From the NCBI GenBank assembly GCA_002840275.1, contig PHAB01000012.1, positions 48,678 to 112,677 of the forward strand: a DNA stretch of 64,000 bases, written 5' to 3'. This stretch comes from Firmicutes bacterium HGW-Firmicutes-14. Lineage in GTDB: Bacteria; Bacillota; Thermincolia; Thermincolales; UBA2595. Positions 17,015-26,186 of the stretch are shown here, in pieces. Each line of letters begins with the position of its first letter. Within the stretch, counting starts at the first letter, position 1. The position numbers and the translations under genes are program-made. Under the pieces are notes generated by a model. That model did not search any database. It was not told the DNA's origin and saw only the letters and a program-made list of their open reading frames with translations.

Positions 17015-18229
17015 CTAGAGCTTCTCTCCAGCAAACCACCCCGTAGCGAGGGAAACGCCTCCGCCACAGTTGTCGGTCCATGGATCCCAATGGGCCAGCA
17101 TACGGCCGATAACCCGAAGATTCTCAAAGAGAACCTCTTTATTACCCGGGCCGGTTGGCCGAAGTTCACTGTCAACTTCAATGCCCATGTGCGCATAGGG
17201 TTGCTCTCCCAGAAACTCGCTATTTGTCAACTCTGCAGGAACATAGAGGGGGAGCCCCAGTACTGTTTCTTGTGCGGCCTCAGGTGTGACCTCAATTCCT
17301 CCGCCAAAAATCCCTCCGGTGGCCAGGATAAAGGAACGGGCAGAAAAAGCCGTGTATCTGCCTTTACTTTTGACAATGGCTTTGTCGCACAGTTTGCCCT
17401 GTAACTCAATTCTCTGTACCCCGGTTCCAAACAGTAATTCTCCGCCCAATGACTTAAACTTTTGCTTTAAGGCACAGTAAAGGTTATGCCCGCTGGCAGA
17501 AGGCGGAAAGGCGGTCATTTCAATCACCGGAAACGGTGTTTCAGACAATATTTCCTTCAGGGGGTCAGAAAACGCTGTTGCGATTCCGGGAAATAAGACA
17601 GCTGTCTCGTTCTTTTTACTGGATACTTCACCGTCAAAAATCATGGTCAGGCAATTCAGCACCCGTTTTAACTCTGAAATCCCCGGTCCTGACTGCCAAT
17701 ATTTCGCATACTCCATTCCTGTGACCGATTTTCCAATGGCGTGCCAGGACTCAAATGCACCGACGCGGAATGGGTATACCTCGACAACACATTGTGGATA
17801 GGACCTTTCCAAATTAGTTTTGATAATCTCGGGGAAAAAATCTTTCATTCCGTCCGGGGCCATAAGCACAATCCGTCTCGCATCCTGCAGGCTCTCTGCG
17901 TTCTGCCCATAGGGCACAATACTTGCTTTTCTGGGGGAACCCAAGGGTGTGAGCAAGTTTTGAGTAACCCCCCACTTACCCTGATAATCTGGAAAAAGCC
18001 TTTGGAAGTAATCCATGCCGGCACGTATCGACGTTTCTCCAAGTAGAGCGTAAGGGTGGTTTTCTTGGTTTAGTAACTGTCCGGCATCCCCGAAATCCAA
18101 AGCGCCTGAACTGTAGGTCAGACTGCCTACCCCTTCGGAGATAATCAAGATGTGTTTACCTCTTTCCGAGGCTCGGATTCCTGCCAGGAGACCCGCCAGT
18201 CCGCCGCCGATAATAATGCCATCCCACAT
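17015..18229 (-). CDS. glpB: anaerobic glycerol-3-phosphate dehydrogenase subunit B
   Basis: This 404-residue flavoprotein has an N-terminal FAD-binding Rossmann motif, GGGLAGLLAGIRASERG. It continues with a GALDFGD segment, and a second nucleotide-binding element near the C terminus (GGGVSLATGW) ends the protein. This is the pattern of GlpB, the FMN/FAD subunit that joins GlpA to GlpC. It lies 45 bases after glpA and is followed within about 15 bases by glpC, so all three are co-transcribed. Confidence 0.88.
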   Translation of the reverse strand: MWDGIIIGGGLAGLLAGIRASERGKHILIISEGVGSLTYSSGALDFGDAGQLLNQENHPYALLGETSIRAGMDYFQRLFPDYQGKWGVTQNLLTPLGSPRKASIVPYGQNAESLQDARRIVLMAPDGMKDFFPEIIKTNLERSYPQCVVEVYPFRVGAFESWHAIGKSVTGMEYAKYWQSGPGISELKRVLNCLTMIFDGEVSSKKNETAVLFPGIATAFSDPLKEILSETPFPVIEMTAFPPSASGHNLYCALKQKFKSLGGELLFGTGVQRIELQGKLCDKAIVKSKGRYTAFSARSFILATGGIFGGGIEVTPEAAQETVLGLPLYVPAELTNSEFLGEQPYAHMGIEVDSELRPTGPGNKEVLFENLRVIGRMLAHWDPWTDNCGGGVSLATGWFAGEKL

Positions 18230-18274
18230 GGTAAATCCCCCTCATTAACCCTAATTACCTCTGATTATTAACCT

Positions 18275-19900
18275 CTAACCTCTAACCTGCAGTATACTGG
18301 CATATATGGCTCGCGTTAACTCCGTTTCACGTAACTGCTGCCCCCAAAGGATCGGCCTAATACCTTTCCAACGTTGATTCAAAAAGTCTCTTAACTCGTC
18401 CTCGATGGCATCATATTTTTCTTGTCTCTTCCATAACAATGGTAGAGCCCTATACGTGCAGTAGGCTCCCTGACATGTCCCCATTCCTAACCGTGTCTTG
18501 CGCCGGATATCCGCCAAATGGTGGGTGTCCTCATCGGCAGCTGTTTTTTCAACCTCAGCCATGCTCACCATTTCACATTCGCAGAGCATTTGCCCTTTAC
18601 GCGGATCTCGCTGAATCTCCCCCAAAACACTCTCCGTATCTTCTTGCAGCCGTTCCAGCATTTTTCCCACAGGAGCATAAGGCAATAACTGGGCTGCTTT
18701 TTTCCATAGGTTTTCCGGGATTTCAGGTAGCAGGTCTTCTGTGGCTGTGCGGCAGGGGGTCATATTGCCAAGCTTTTCAGCTACCCAGTCCGAAACCTTT
18801 TCAGCCATCAGCCGATAGGTGGTAAACTTTCCACCCACAATACTTATAAATCCCTGAACACCATTATGTACCCCGTGGTCGATTAAGACGAAAGACCGGC
18901 TGACATTCCGTCCTTCTTCCTTGTTTATACCAGGAACATTTACACCAGGAACATCGTGGTCCTCCCGGTGGAGTGGTCTTACACCGGAAAAGGCCCGAAT
19001 AACGCGGTATTTCGTTAAATTCGGCAGCACCTGTTCGCCTATTTGTAAAAGTTTTTTGACTTCTTCCTCATTAGGATCGTTCTCTTGTGGAGAATCCACG
19101 AATTGAGAGGTTGTGCCCAGAATGGTAATAGTCTCATGAGGCACAAAGATATCCCCGTCACCCGAGGGACGGAGGCGATTAATCACGCGTTGAAAAAGCC
19201 GCTGGTTAAAAGCCAGCAGGGTACCCTTATCACAAATAACATCTAACGGAATATCGATTGACCCCGCGACAAGAGATGCCCATGCGCCGGCAGCGTTAAC
19301 CACAATATCACAACCCACCATGATCTCTTCCCCATTCAAAAGGTTCTTGGTCACCACACCGACAACCCGCTCCTTTTCCATAACCAGCCGTTCCACTTGA
19401 TGATAGGTCTTATATTGCCCACCGTAACGTCTGGCGGATTTGGCATTGGCCCAGACAATCTTAAAGCCATCTACGGTGGCATCAGGCACTTCGAAGACTC
19501 GCAGCACACTTTTGCTCATTAGCGGTTCTTTCCTATATGCCTCAGAAGGCGAGATCTCACGTATGGGAATATGTGCCTCAGCACAAGCCTTAATCCATTG
19601 TTCAACATAATCAGGAGGGTCATCCTGTGTTTGGACAAACCAACCTCCCGTATTGGAAATACAGTGAGGGGCAATTTTTTTCAAAATAAGATTTTCATCA
19701 ATACATTCAGTGGCTGACTCAGGGTCTTTTACGGCATAACGCGCCCCGCTGTGTAATAGCCCGTGAAAACGTGAACTGGTCCCATGGGCCAGATCCCCCT
19801 GTTCCAGCAGTAAGGCCGAGACGCCCCGCATACTTAAATCTCGCAAAATGCCAACCCCGGTTGCGCCACCCCCGATTATTACAACTTGATAGTCTGACAT
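18275..19900 (-). CDS. glpA: anaerobic glycerol-3-phosphate dehydrogenase subunit A
   Basis: This encodes 541 residues. The FAD motif GGGATGVGILRDLSMRG is at the N terminus and the DAO-type oxidase core contains R-P-L-H-R-E-D and G-G-K-F-T-T-Y-R-L motifs. The C-terminal BFD-like [2Fe-2S] domain has cysteines in MLCECEM and GTCQGAYCTYR. The enzyme oxidises sn-glycerol 3-phosphate to dihydroxyacetone phosphate. The length and added BFD domain fit the anaerobic GlpA form rather than aerobic GlpD. It heads the glpABC operon behind a leader terminator. Confidence 0.93.
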   Translation of the reverse strand: MSDYQVVIIGGGATGVGILRDLSMRGVSALLLEQGDLAHGTSSRFHGLLHSGARYAVKDPESATECIDENLILKKIAPHCISNTGGWFVQTQDDPPDYVEQWIKACAEAHIPIREISPSEAYRKEPLMSKSVLRVFEVPDATVDGFKIVWANAKSARRYGGQYKTYHQVERLVMEKERVVGVVTKNLLNGEEIMVGCDIVVNAAGAWASLVAGSIDIPLDVICDKGTLLAFNQRLFQRVINRLRPSGDGDIFVPHETITILGTTSQFVDSPQENDPNEEEVKKLLQIGEQVLPNLTKYRVIRAFSGVRPLHREDHDVPGVNVPGINKEEGRNVSRSFVLIDHGVHNGVQGFISIVGGKFTTYRLMAEKVSDWVAEKLGNMTPCRTATEDLLPEIPENLWKKAAQLLPYAPVGKMLERLQEDTESVLGEIQRDPRKGQMLCECEMVSMAEVEKTAADEDTHHLADIRRKTRLGMGTCQGAYCTYRALPLLWKRQEKYDAIEDELRDFLNQRWKGIRPILWGQQLRETELTRAIYASILQVRG

Positions 19901-19948
19901 ATTCGCCCCTCCCCGTGTTAAGTTCTTAACAAATTTCCGTAAGGTCTG

Positions 19949-19999
19949 AAAAAAAGAAAGCCATTAGTGGGCCGTATAGAACGGTCCACCAATGGCTTC
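19949..19999 (-). terminator. leader terminator of glpABC, probable GlpP antitermination target
   Basis: On the minus strand a stem of about 19 bp (19958-19975 with 19981-19999, two G-U pairs) is followed by seven T. It lies between glpP and glpA, about 50 bases before the glpA start. GlpP is known to bind leader RNA and prevent termination when glycerol 3-phosphate is present, so this hairpin is its likely target (inference from position). Confidence 0.75.
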
Positions 20000-20081
20000 T
20001 CTTATTCTCTAAGCCTTGATTATCAAGTTTTGCCAGGCAATCAGTTACCGGTATTGCCATCATTATAAGCCAAAATTCACT

Positions 20082-20678
20082 TTAGGTCAAATGTAAATTC
20101 CACAAATTCCTCCGACTTGATGTTACGGCCGTCAGCCCATTATCCAACGCTTTATGAACATCCTCTTCCGTGCGGAGTAATCCCCCGCCCAGAATACTTA
20201 AAGCCGTCGCCTTATGCAATTCATCAATGGCAAACTTTGGCACACTGGCGGGCATGATTTCTATGGCATCCGGCGACATTTGTTTAATAACCTTCAAACC
20301 AGTGCGAATTGCTTCCGAATCAACCAAAAACAAACGCTGAACTGTTAACATCTTGTTTTCTTTGGCATATCGCAGCAACTGCCATTTTACAGAAACAATC
20401 CCTTCAAGCCCAAGTCGCTTTAAGTAACGGACCCCTGATTCATCTTTACCGATTCCATTAAGCAGATCAATATGTGCCAGCAAAAATTTCTCCGGGTACT
20501 TCCGCCGGACCTTTAACATTTCTTCCAGGCCGTTAAGATCTCCACCCAGCAGGATGATAACAGAAACCCAGGGCATGTTAAATACTTCTCCCAAATCCTC
20601 AGGGTGTTTGACAGCCGGTACAATCTTGCTCTTAATCAGAGCATTGTTGAAAGCATCTCTGTTTTTCAAAGTAATCAT
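20082..20678 (-). CDS. glpP: glycerol uptake operon antiterminator
   Basis: This 198-residue protein of the GlpP family has a TIM-barrel-like fold. It shows motifs HIDLLNGIGKDESG, EIMPASVPK and a final GGGLLRTEEDVHKALDNGLTAVTSS phosphate-binding region. GlpP senses glycerol 3-phosphate and binds leader mRNA. It precedes glpABC on the same strand, with a terminator hairpin between, so its target is in the same operon. Confidence 0.9.
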   Translation of the reverse strand: MITLKNRDAFNNALIKSKIVPAVKHPEDLGEVFNMPWVSVIILLGGDLNGLEEMLKVRRKYPEKFLLAHIDLLNGIGKDESGVRYLKRLGLEGIVSVKWQLLRYAKENKMLTVQRLFLVDSEAIRTGLKVIKQMSPDAIEIMPASVPKFAIDELHKATALSILGGGLLRTEEDVHKALDNGLTAVTSSRRNLWNLHLT

Positions 20679-20764
20679 TCCAATTCTAACAAAGTATAAA
20701 CATAGAAAATTAATTTACTGGTAGCATTATCTTTATATCACAATATTTTGGGATAATCAATGAA

Positions 20765-20793
20765 TTGACAGCTTTCAATTTTGATATTATACT
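20765..20793 (+). promoter_or_regulatory. sigma-A promoter of the SorC-regulator gene
   Basis: TTGACA (20765-20770) and TATACT (20788-20793) are separated by 17 bases, a near-consensus promoter about 95 bases before the regulator start. A pair of direct repeats follows immediately. Confidence 0.8.
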
Positions 20794-20804
20794 AATGGCA
20801 AAGA

Positions 20805-20840
20805 TGAGAAAATGCACAGTTAAGTGAGCAAATGCACAGT
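20805..20840 (+). repeat. two direct repeats, candidate SorC operator
   Basis: TGAGAAAATGCACAGT (20805-20820) and TGAGCAAATGCACAGT (20825-20840) are identical at 15 of 16 positions. Their starts are 20 bases apart, so they face the same side of the helix. They lie just downstream of the promoter, where binding would block transcription. The likely binder is the regulator encoded directly downstream. Confidence 0.65.
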
Positions 20841-20887
20841 CGTGCTAACCAAAATTTTAAAAAGTCATGTTGGGGGTGATAATGGTT

Positions 20888-21817
20888 ATGGATTACTTGT
20901 TAAAAGTGGCCAGGTTATATTACCAGGAAAACATGAATCAACAGGAAATTGCTGATTGTCTAAATATTTCCCGGGTGAAAGTTTACAGGCTGCTGATGAA
21001 GGCGCGGGAAGAAGGAATTGTAAAGATTGAATTGCACTTTCCCCCTCAGGACTTCAGTGAGCTTGAAATCAAAATTGAGAGAAGTTTTGGTATCAGACAA
21101 TGTATTATTGTTCCCACATCAGATTCAATGGATAATGTCTACAGCGCTTTTGCAAATGCACTGATTTCAGTCATCGACAGGTACTATAAAAAAGGAATGA
21201 GTGTGGGCGTCGGATGGGGACAGACTATTAAGGGTACTGTCGAAAAAATGAATTTCACCAAAAAATATAATATGAAAATATTACCGGTAATTGGTGGATC
21301 GGGGTTAGTTTACGATGATGATGATATTCATGCTAATTCCATTGTTTCTTTACTTGCCGGCAAATCAGGAGCAACCGGCTACATCTTAAATTGTCCTGCC
21401 ATTATAGATACCCAGGCCAGCAAAGAGGTATTTTTACAGGAAAGTATTATCAGGAAAATCGTTGATCAGTTTGAAAGCTTAGATTTGGTAATCGTACCTA
21501 TCGGATACATAGGTCCTGATATAACAATATATAAGACAAGAGATATTATGGCTGAAGATATCGAATACTTCCAGAGTTTGGGTATTGTTGGTGATATCAA
21601 TTCCAATTTCATCGATGATAACGGAAATTTAGTACCCAACAAAATCCAAGACCGGATTATCAATGTGACTTTAGAATCGCTGAAAAAAATAAATAACACC
21701 ATAGCAATCTGCAATGGTGAAAAAAAGATTGTGGCCACACGGGCGGCGCTTAAAACCGGTGTGATTGACACACTGATCACTGATACCAGTATTGCGGATA
21801 AACTATTGTCACCCTAA
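20888..21817 (+). CDS. SorC/DeoR family sugar-binding transcriptional regulator
   Basis: This encodes about 309 residues. The ATG at 20888 fits best with the GGGGGTGAT ribosome binding site ending at 20880. Residues 1-50 are a helix-turn-helix (MNQQEIADCLNISRVKVYRLLMKAREEGIV). The rest is a SorC-type sugar-phosphate effector domain with a GVGWGQTI motif. SorC regulators respond to phosphorylated sugars or polyols, which fits the sugar kinase gene that follows 43 bases later. It probably controls the kinase-transporter-methyltransferase run and itself. Confidence 0.88.
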   Translation: MDYLLKVARLYYQENMNQQEIADCLNISRVKVYRLLMKAREEGIVKIELHFPPQDFSELEIKIERSFGIRQCIIVPTSDSMDNVYSAFANALISVIDRYYKKGMSVGVGWGQTIKGTVEKMNFTKKYNMKILPVIGGSGLVYDDDDIHANSIVSLLAGKSGATGYILNCPAIIDTQASKEVFLQESIIRKIVDQFESLDLVIVPIGYIGPDITIYKTRDIMAEDIEYFQSLGIVGDINSNFIDDNGNLVPNKIQDRIINVTLESLKKINNTIAICNGEKKIVATRAALKTGVIDTLITDTSIADKLLSP

Positions 21818-21860
21818 AAGGAATCCTCAACAAAATTAATATATCAAGGAGGTTTTTCAA

Positions 21861-23411
21861 ATGAGTGGGCATCTAACTTTGGGAATTGACATCGGGACAA
21901 CCAATGTAAAGGCCTGTATTCTTGACACAACTACAGGTAAAGTAATTGCTTCAGGTTTTCAGCCACACCCATTGTTCATTCCAAAACCAGGATATGCCGA
22001 GCAGGAAGGGGACAACTATTGGCAGGCAGTGGTATCAGCCATTAAGCAGTGTCTCCAGCAAGGCCCTTCCGCAGAGGATATAGCTGCCATTGGCCTGTCT
22101 GGTTTAGTTGGGGTTACATTACCAATCAGCAGGGACGGCAGACCGGTACGTCCCGGTATGATCTGGATGGATGCCAGGTCTGAAGCCGAGTGCCAGGAAA
22201 TACGCGAAAGAGTTGGCGAGGACAAGATTAATTATAATAACGGAAACAGGATTGCTCCCTGGTTTATTGAACCAAAAGCCCTTTGGATGAAAAAACATGA
22301 ACCTGAACTTTTTGAAAAAACCTATAAATTCTTATCTCCCTCCGGTTATTGTACATATAGGTTATCAGGAGAATTTACAATTAATACGGGAGATGCAGGA
22401 TTATTTTACCCATATGATTATCAGAACGAGAGATGGAATCCGGAGATAGCTGATGCGATCGGCATTCCCATGGAGAAATACCCCAGGATTTACCGGTCTC
22501 ATGAGGTTGTCGGGGAAGTAACTGCTGAGGCTGCAGCAGAAACCGGGCTTAAACAGGGGACTAAAGTGGTTGCCGGGGGAACAGATATCAGCTCGGCAGC
22601 CCTGGGGAGCGGAGTCACAGTTGCCGGCCAAGCCTTTTACTCCATGGGCACGGGATCTAACATCGGCATCATGATTCCCACGGAACAGAGGGTAGAAGAA
22701 TATAGAATATTAAAATGGCCTCACGTCTTGCCGGGTTTAACCATGTTTGACGCGCCAATGGCGTTTACCGGCGCTTCACTTAAGTGGTTTACCGATACAT
22801 TTGGGGCTAATGAAAGAGCAATGGCAAACCAAACAGGTTTAAGCGAGTATTCCTTACTGACTATGCAGGCAGATAAGACCAGGCCCGGTGCAAACGGTCT
22901 TTTATATCTCCCGTACTTGGGGAACACCTTATCTCCAAACTGGAATTCAACTTCCAAAGGCGTTTTTTTCGGTGTAACTCTTAGTACAACCCGGGCCCAT
23001 ATGATCAGGGCTGTGATCGAAGGGGTTGCCTTTGATATTTATTCTAATGTGAAAATTGCCTTAGGAGCAGGAGTAAAAATCGATAAACTGATTTTAAACG
23101 GTGGTCCGACCAAAAGCCCCTTCTGGAATCATATAACCGCGAATGTAGTCAATATTCCTCTGGAAACTACCAACATAGATGAAGCTGCTCCATTGGGAGA
23201 TGCTATTCTGGCGGCAACCGGAGCGAATCTTTATGATAACCCGACAGATCCTCTGAAAGACATTGTCACAACCACAGGGACCATCGAGCCTGACGCTAAA
23301 ACCCATGAGATGTACGAAGATTTCTATCACATTTGGCGGAGAGTTTATAAAAATCTTATTGATGAGATGGAAGACCTGCATCATCTTTTGTACAAATATC
23401 ATGTTGAATAA
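21861..23411 (+). CDS. FGGY family carbohydrate kinase
   Basis: This encodes 516 residues. The ATP-binding N terminus reads GIDIGTTNVKACILD. The FGGY signature region contains M-G-T-G-S-N-I-G and a C-terminal LILNGGPTKSPFWNHI that fits the family adenosine motif. Overall it resembles xylulokinase-like members that phosphorylate sugars or polyols. The gene follows the SorC regulator and precedes a UroD-type methyltransferase and a ribose-type ABC transporter. Its substrate is therefore probably the molecule imported by that transporter, perhaps after or before demethylation (inference). Confidence 0.88.
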   Translation: MSGHLTLGIDIGTTNVKACILDTTTGKVIASGFQPHPLFIPKPGYAEQEGDNYWQAVVSAIKQCLQQGPSAEDIAAIGLSGLVGVTLPISRDGRPVRPGMIWMDARSEAECQEIRERVGEDKINYNNGNRIAPWFIEPKALWMKKHEPELFEKTYKFLSPSGYCTYRLSGEFTINTGDAGLFYPYDYQNERWNPEIADAIGIPMEKYPRIYRSHEVVGEVTAEAAAETGLKQGTKVVAGGTDISSAALGSGVTVAGQAFYSMGTGSNIGIMIPTEQRVEEYRILKWPHVLPGLTMFDAPMAFTGASLKWFTDTFGANERAMANQTGLSEYSLLTMQADKTRPGANGLLYLPYLGNTLSPNWNSTSKGVFFGVTLSTTRAHMIRAVIEGVAFDIYSNVKIALGAGVKIDKLILNGGPTKSPFWNHITANVVNIPLETTNIDEAAPLGDAILAATGANLYDNPTDPLKDIVTTTGTIEPDAKTHEMYEDFYHIWRRVYKNLIDEMEDLHHLLYKYHVE

Positions 23412-23458
23412 GCCATTAATTATATAAAAAAAACGGCTTTTGGGCGGAGGAAATTAAT

Positions 23459-24517
23459 GTGAATGCAAAAGAGAGAGTTCTAATGTCACTCAATCACCAG
23501 GAACCTGACAGATGTCCGATAAATTTTCGGGCAACTGATGCAATTGTCGATATTGTGTGCAAGCATTACAAAAAAGATTATTACGGATTGCTTGAGCACT
23601 TAAATGTTGATTTCCGGGAGGTTTTTGCGGATTATGCCGGTCCAAAGTTTAAAAAACTGGACGATGGGACTCAACTTGATATTTGGGGGGTTGGTCGTCA
23701 GGAACTAATCACAGAATTAAGCCGGGATGTATATGTTAATCATTCCCCATTGAGCCACGCCGAGACGGTTGAAGAGGTCAGAAAATATAATTGGCCTTCA
23801 GTAGACCTGTTTGATTTTAGCCAAATGGAAAGTAAGTGTGACCGGTTTGCCGGCTATGCGATTTCAACTCCGGGCATTCATGCTGAAGGATACCATGGTG
23901 TGTTTCACTTATTGACCTATTTGTTTGGTATGGAAAAAGCCATGCTGGATTTGGCGTTGAATGAAGAGATGGTCCAAGAGGCTATAAAACATATAAACAA
24001 ATTCTTGGTTGACTATTATGAAAAGATGTTCCAGCAAGCAAATGGGAAGATTGACTTCTTATTTTACAAAGACGATTTTGGCTCCCAAAACAGTCAGCTT
24101 ATTAGCAGAGAGATGTTTCGGCAATTTTTCGGACCGGGTCTGAAGGAACTGGTGGATCTGGCCAATAGTTACGGGGCTGCCTTGATTTTACATTCCTGTG
24201 GGAGTGTCATTAACCTGATCCCGGATTTCATTGATTTAGGAGTTAGAGTATTAGATCCAATACAGACATCGGCCAAAGACATGGATATCTCTGTATTAAA
24301 AGAAAAGTTCGGCGATAAATTAACCTTTCATGGTGCAATAGATACTCAAGAAGTTTTGCCTGCGAGCAGCCCGGCGGAGATTAGAGAAATAGTTAAAAAT
24401 ACAATCGATATTTTAGGTAAAGGAGGAGGGTATTTCTTTAGTCCGTCCCATAGGATTCAACAGGATACCCCATTGGAAAATATCATTGCTATGTATGAGA
24501 CGGTCAATAACTATTGA
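23459..24517 (+). CDS. UroD-family (MtaA-like) corrinoid methyltransferase
   Basis: This encodes 352 residues from a GTG start after GGCGGAGG. It has the uroporphyrinogen-decarboxylase fold of MtaA/CmuA-type methyltransferases. The likely zinc ligands are His and Cys in LILHSCGS near residue 240. A C-terminal SPSHRIQQDTP segment closes the barrel, typical of UroD-like methyltransferases rather than true haem enzymes. It probably moves a methyl group between a substrate and the corrinoid protein encoded downstream. Its place between a sugar kinase and a sugar-type ABC transporter suggests a methoxylated sugar or polyol as substrate (inference). Confidence 0.75.
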   Translation: MNAKERVLMSLNHQEPDRCPINFRATDAIVDIVCKHYKKDYYGLLEHLNVDFREVFADYAGPKFKKLDDGTQLDIWGVGRQELITELSRDVYVNHSPLSHAETVEEVRKYNWPSVDLFDFSQMESKCDRFAGYAISTPGIHAEGYHGVFHLLTYLFGMEKAMLDLALNEEMVQEAIKHINKFLVDYYEKMFQQANGKIDFLFYKDDFGSQNSQLISREMFRQFFGPGLKELVDLANSYGAALILHSCGSVINLIPDFIDLGVRVLDPIQTSAKDMDISVLKEKFGDKLTFHGAIDTQEVLPASSPAEIREIVKNTIDILGKGGGYFFSPSHRIQQDTPLENIIAMYETVNNY

Positions 24518-24664
24518 TCAAGCTCAGAGGGCGAGAGGGTTTTTTATAAATAGATGATAACAAATGTGTGCAGAAAGGGGGCGTTGGATAATAAGGCTTG
24601 CGTCTTAACAGTCGGTTGCATGTAGTATGTGGGTCTAAGCACAATTAAAGGAGGCTATTTGTAG

Positions 24665-26086
24665 ATGAGAAAAATTACCAAATTGTTATGTTTTTTACTC
24701 ATTGTTATGATGGTGTTCACTGTTGTGGGTTGCGGAGGCGGTGAAAAAGAGCCTGCAAAAACCGGGGATAGCCAGAATAATTCAGGACAACCATCTTCTA
24801 CCGGGAATGAGAAAATTGACGCATTATACGCAGAAGTTGCAAATCTTCAGGGAGAAGATGCCCTCAAATTCTTCGAAGGCCTTAAAGACAAAGGGCTGAA
24901 CGATGCTGAAATACTGCAGTTTTTTATAGACCTTCCTTTATCACAGGCAAATGCACAGATCGCAAAAATATACAAAGATGAAGGATTTGAAATGTACGGC
25001 AAATCCTACCCCAAAGGTGAAACCTATAATGACTTTCAGTGGTCCAAAGGTTCAGGCACAAAAATTACAGGACCTTACAGTAAAAATGACTTAAAACTGC
25101 CCTTTACTGATTATGTGGCCCTTGATGAAGGAACAGTCGGCGATGCCAGCAAGAAATATAAAATTGGCGTTGTGTTCCATGGGTTCAGCCATCCCTGGCT
25201 GATAAACTGGGCTGATGCAGCTAAATGGGAAGCTGACAGGCATTCAAATGTTGAATTAAATGTTCAGGATGCAGAATTTGACAACAATAAATGGGCCTCA
25301 ATTATGGATTCATTTATTTCTCAAAAAGTAGACGGTATCCTTGTTTGGCCGATGGTTGAGGCTCCCACAGGACCGCCGGTTGACAGGGCTTTGGAAGCAG
25401 GCATACCGGTGGTAAGTGTTGACAGAACCTCCGGTTCCAAAGAAATTACATCCAGAATTACCGGTAACTTTCCGGCCAATGGAGCCCAGGCAGGTATGTA
25501 CGCTATATGGAAACTGGCCCAGGAAGGGGACTTAAACGCTAAAGCAGTAATGCTCAGGAAGCCATTGGGAAGTACTGCTGATGCTGTAAGAACCGGTCAT
25601 TTCTTAAAAGTATTAAGTTATTTCCCGGGTATCGAAATACTTAAATCTTATCATGACACCGATAACAGGGAAGAAGCATTTACCAACGCCCAATCAGCGC
25701 TTCAGGCATACCCCGAAATTGATATCTTCTTTGGCACCGGTGACCATGAAGCACTTGCTGCCCTGGAGGCTGCCAAGATGGCTAACAGACTTAACAGCAG
25801 AAAAGACGGTAAGAAGATAATGTTCTTAAGTATAGACGATTCCAAGGAAGCTGTAACCCAGGTTAAGGATGGATTGTTTGAAGTAAATACTCCTTATACT
25901 CCGCTGATCTCAGATATTGGTATGCGGGTACTCCTTAATATTGTCACCAAATCAGCTGAAATGCCTCAAGATGTAATTACACCCAATATTCCAATGGTCA
26001 CTCAAAAAGGTGATGTTATCTTCGGCATGCAGACACAAACTCCTGATCAATGGTATGAGTATACTTTTGGACCGGCACTGAAATAA
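24665..26086 (+). CDS. sugar-type ABC transporter substrate-binding lipoprotein
   Basis: This encodes 473 residues, starting after AAAGGAGG. The lipoprotein signal ends VVGC near residue 23. A helical extension covers about residues 45-120, which is longer than in classical RbsB. It is followed by a periplasmic-binding-protein type 1 domain with KIGVVFHGFSHPW and DGILVWPMVE strands. This is the outer capture subunit for the permease/ATPase genes downstream. A stable hairpin after the gene probably raises its mRNA level. The ligand cannot be named from sequence. Confidence 0.88.
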   Translation: MRKITKLLCFLLIVMMVFTVVGCGGGEKEPAKTGDSQNNSGQPSSTGNEKIDALYAEVANLQGEDALKFFEGLKDKGLNDAEILQFFIDLPLSQANAQIAKIYKDEGFEMYGKSYPKGETYNDFQWSKGSGTKITGPYSKNDLKLPFTDYVALDEGTVGDASKKYKIGVVFHGFSHPWLINWADAAKWEADRHSNVELNVQDAEFDNNKWASIMDSFISQKVDGILVWPMVEAPTGPPVDRALEAGIPVVSVDRTSGSKEITSRITGNFPANGAQAGMYAIWKLAQEGDLNAKAVMLRKPLGSTADAVRTGHFLKVLSYFPGIEILKSYHDTDNREEAFTNAQSALQAYPEIDIFFGTGDHEALAALEAAKMANRLNSRKDGKKIMFLSIDDSKEAVTQVKDGLFEVNTPYTPLISDIGMRVLLNIVTKSAEMPQDVITPNIPMVTQKGDVIFGMQTQTPDQWYEYTFGPALK

Positions 26087-26103
26087 ACTTAACCATCTCC
26101 GTT

Positions 26104-26138
26104 TCTCTCTCTGCAGGCTGACAGCCTGCAGAGAGAGA
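26104..26138 (+). promoter_or_regulatory. intercistronic mRNA-stabilising hairpin
   Basis: A perfect 16-bp stem (26104-26119 with 26123-26138) with a three-base loop GAC lies between the binding-protein and permease genes. There is no T-run after it. Such hairpins commonly protect the binding-protein mRNA so that it outnumbers the membrane subunits. Confidence 0.6.
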
Positions 26139-26186
26139 TTATCGGACTGCCACTCACTAAAACCTTTTTACTTAAGGAGAGTCGAA

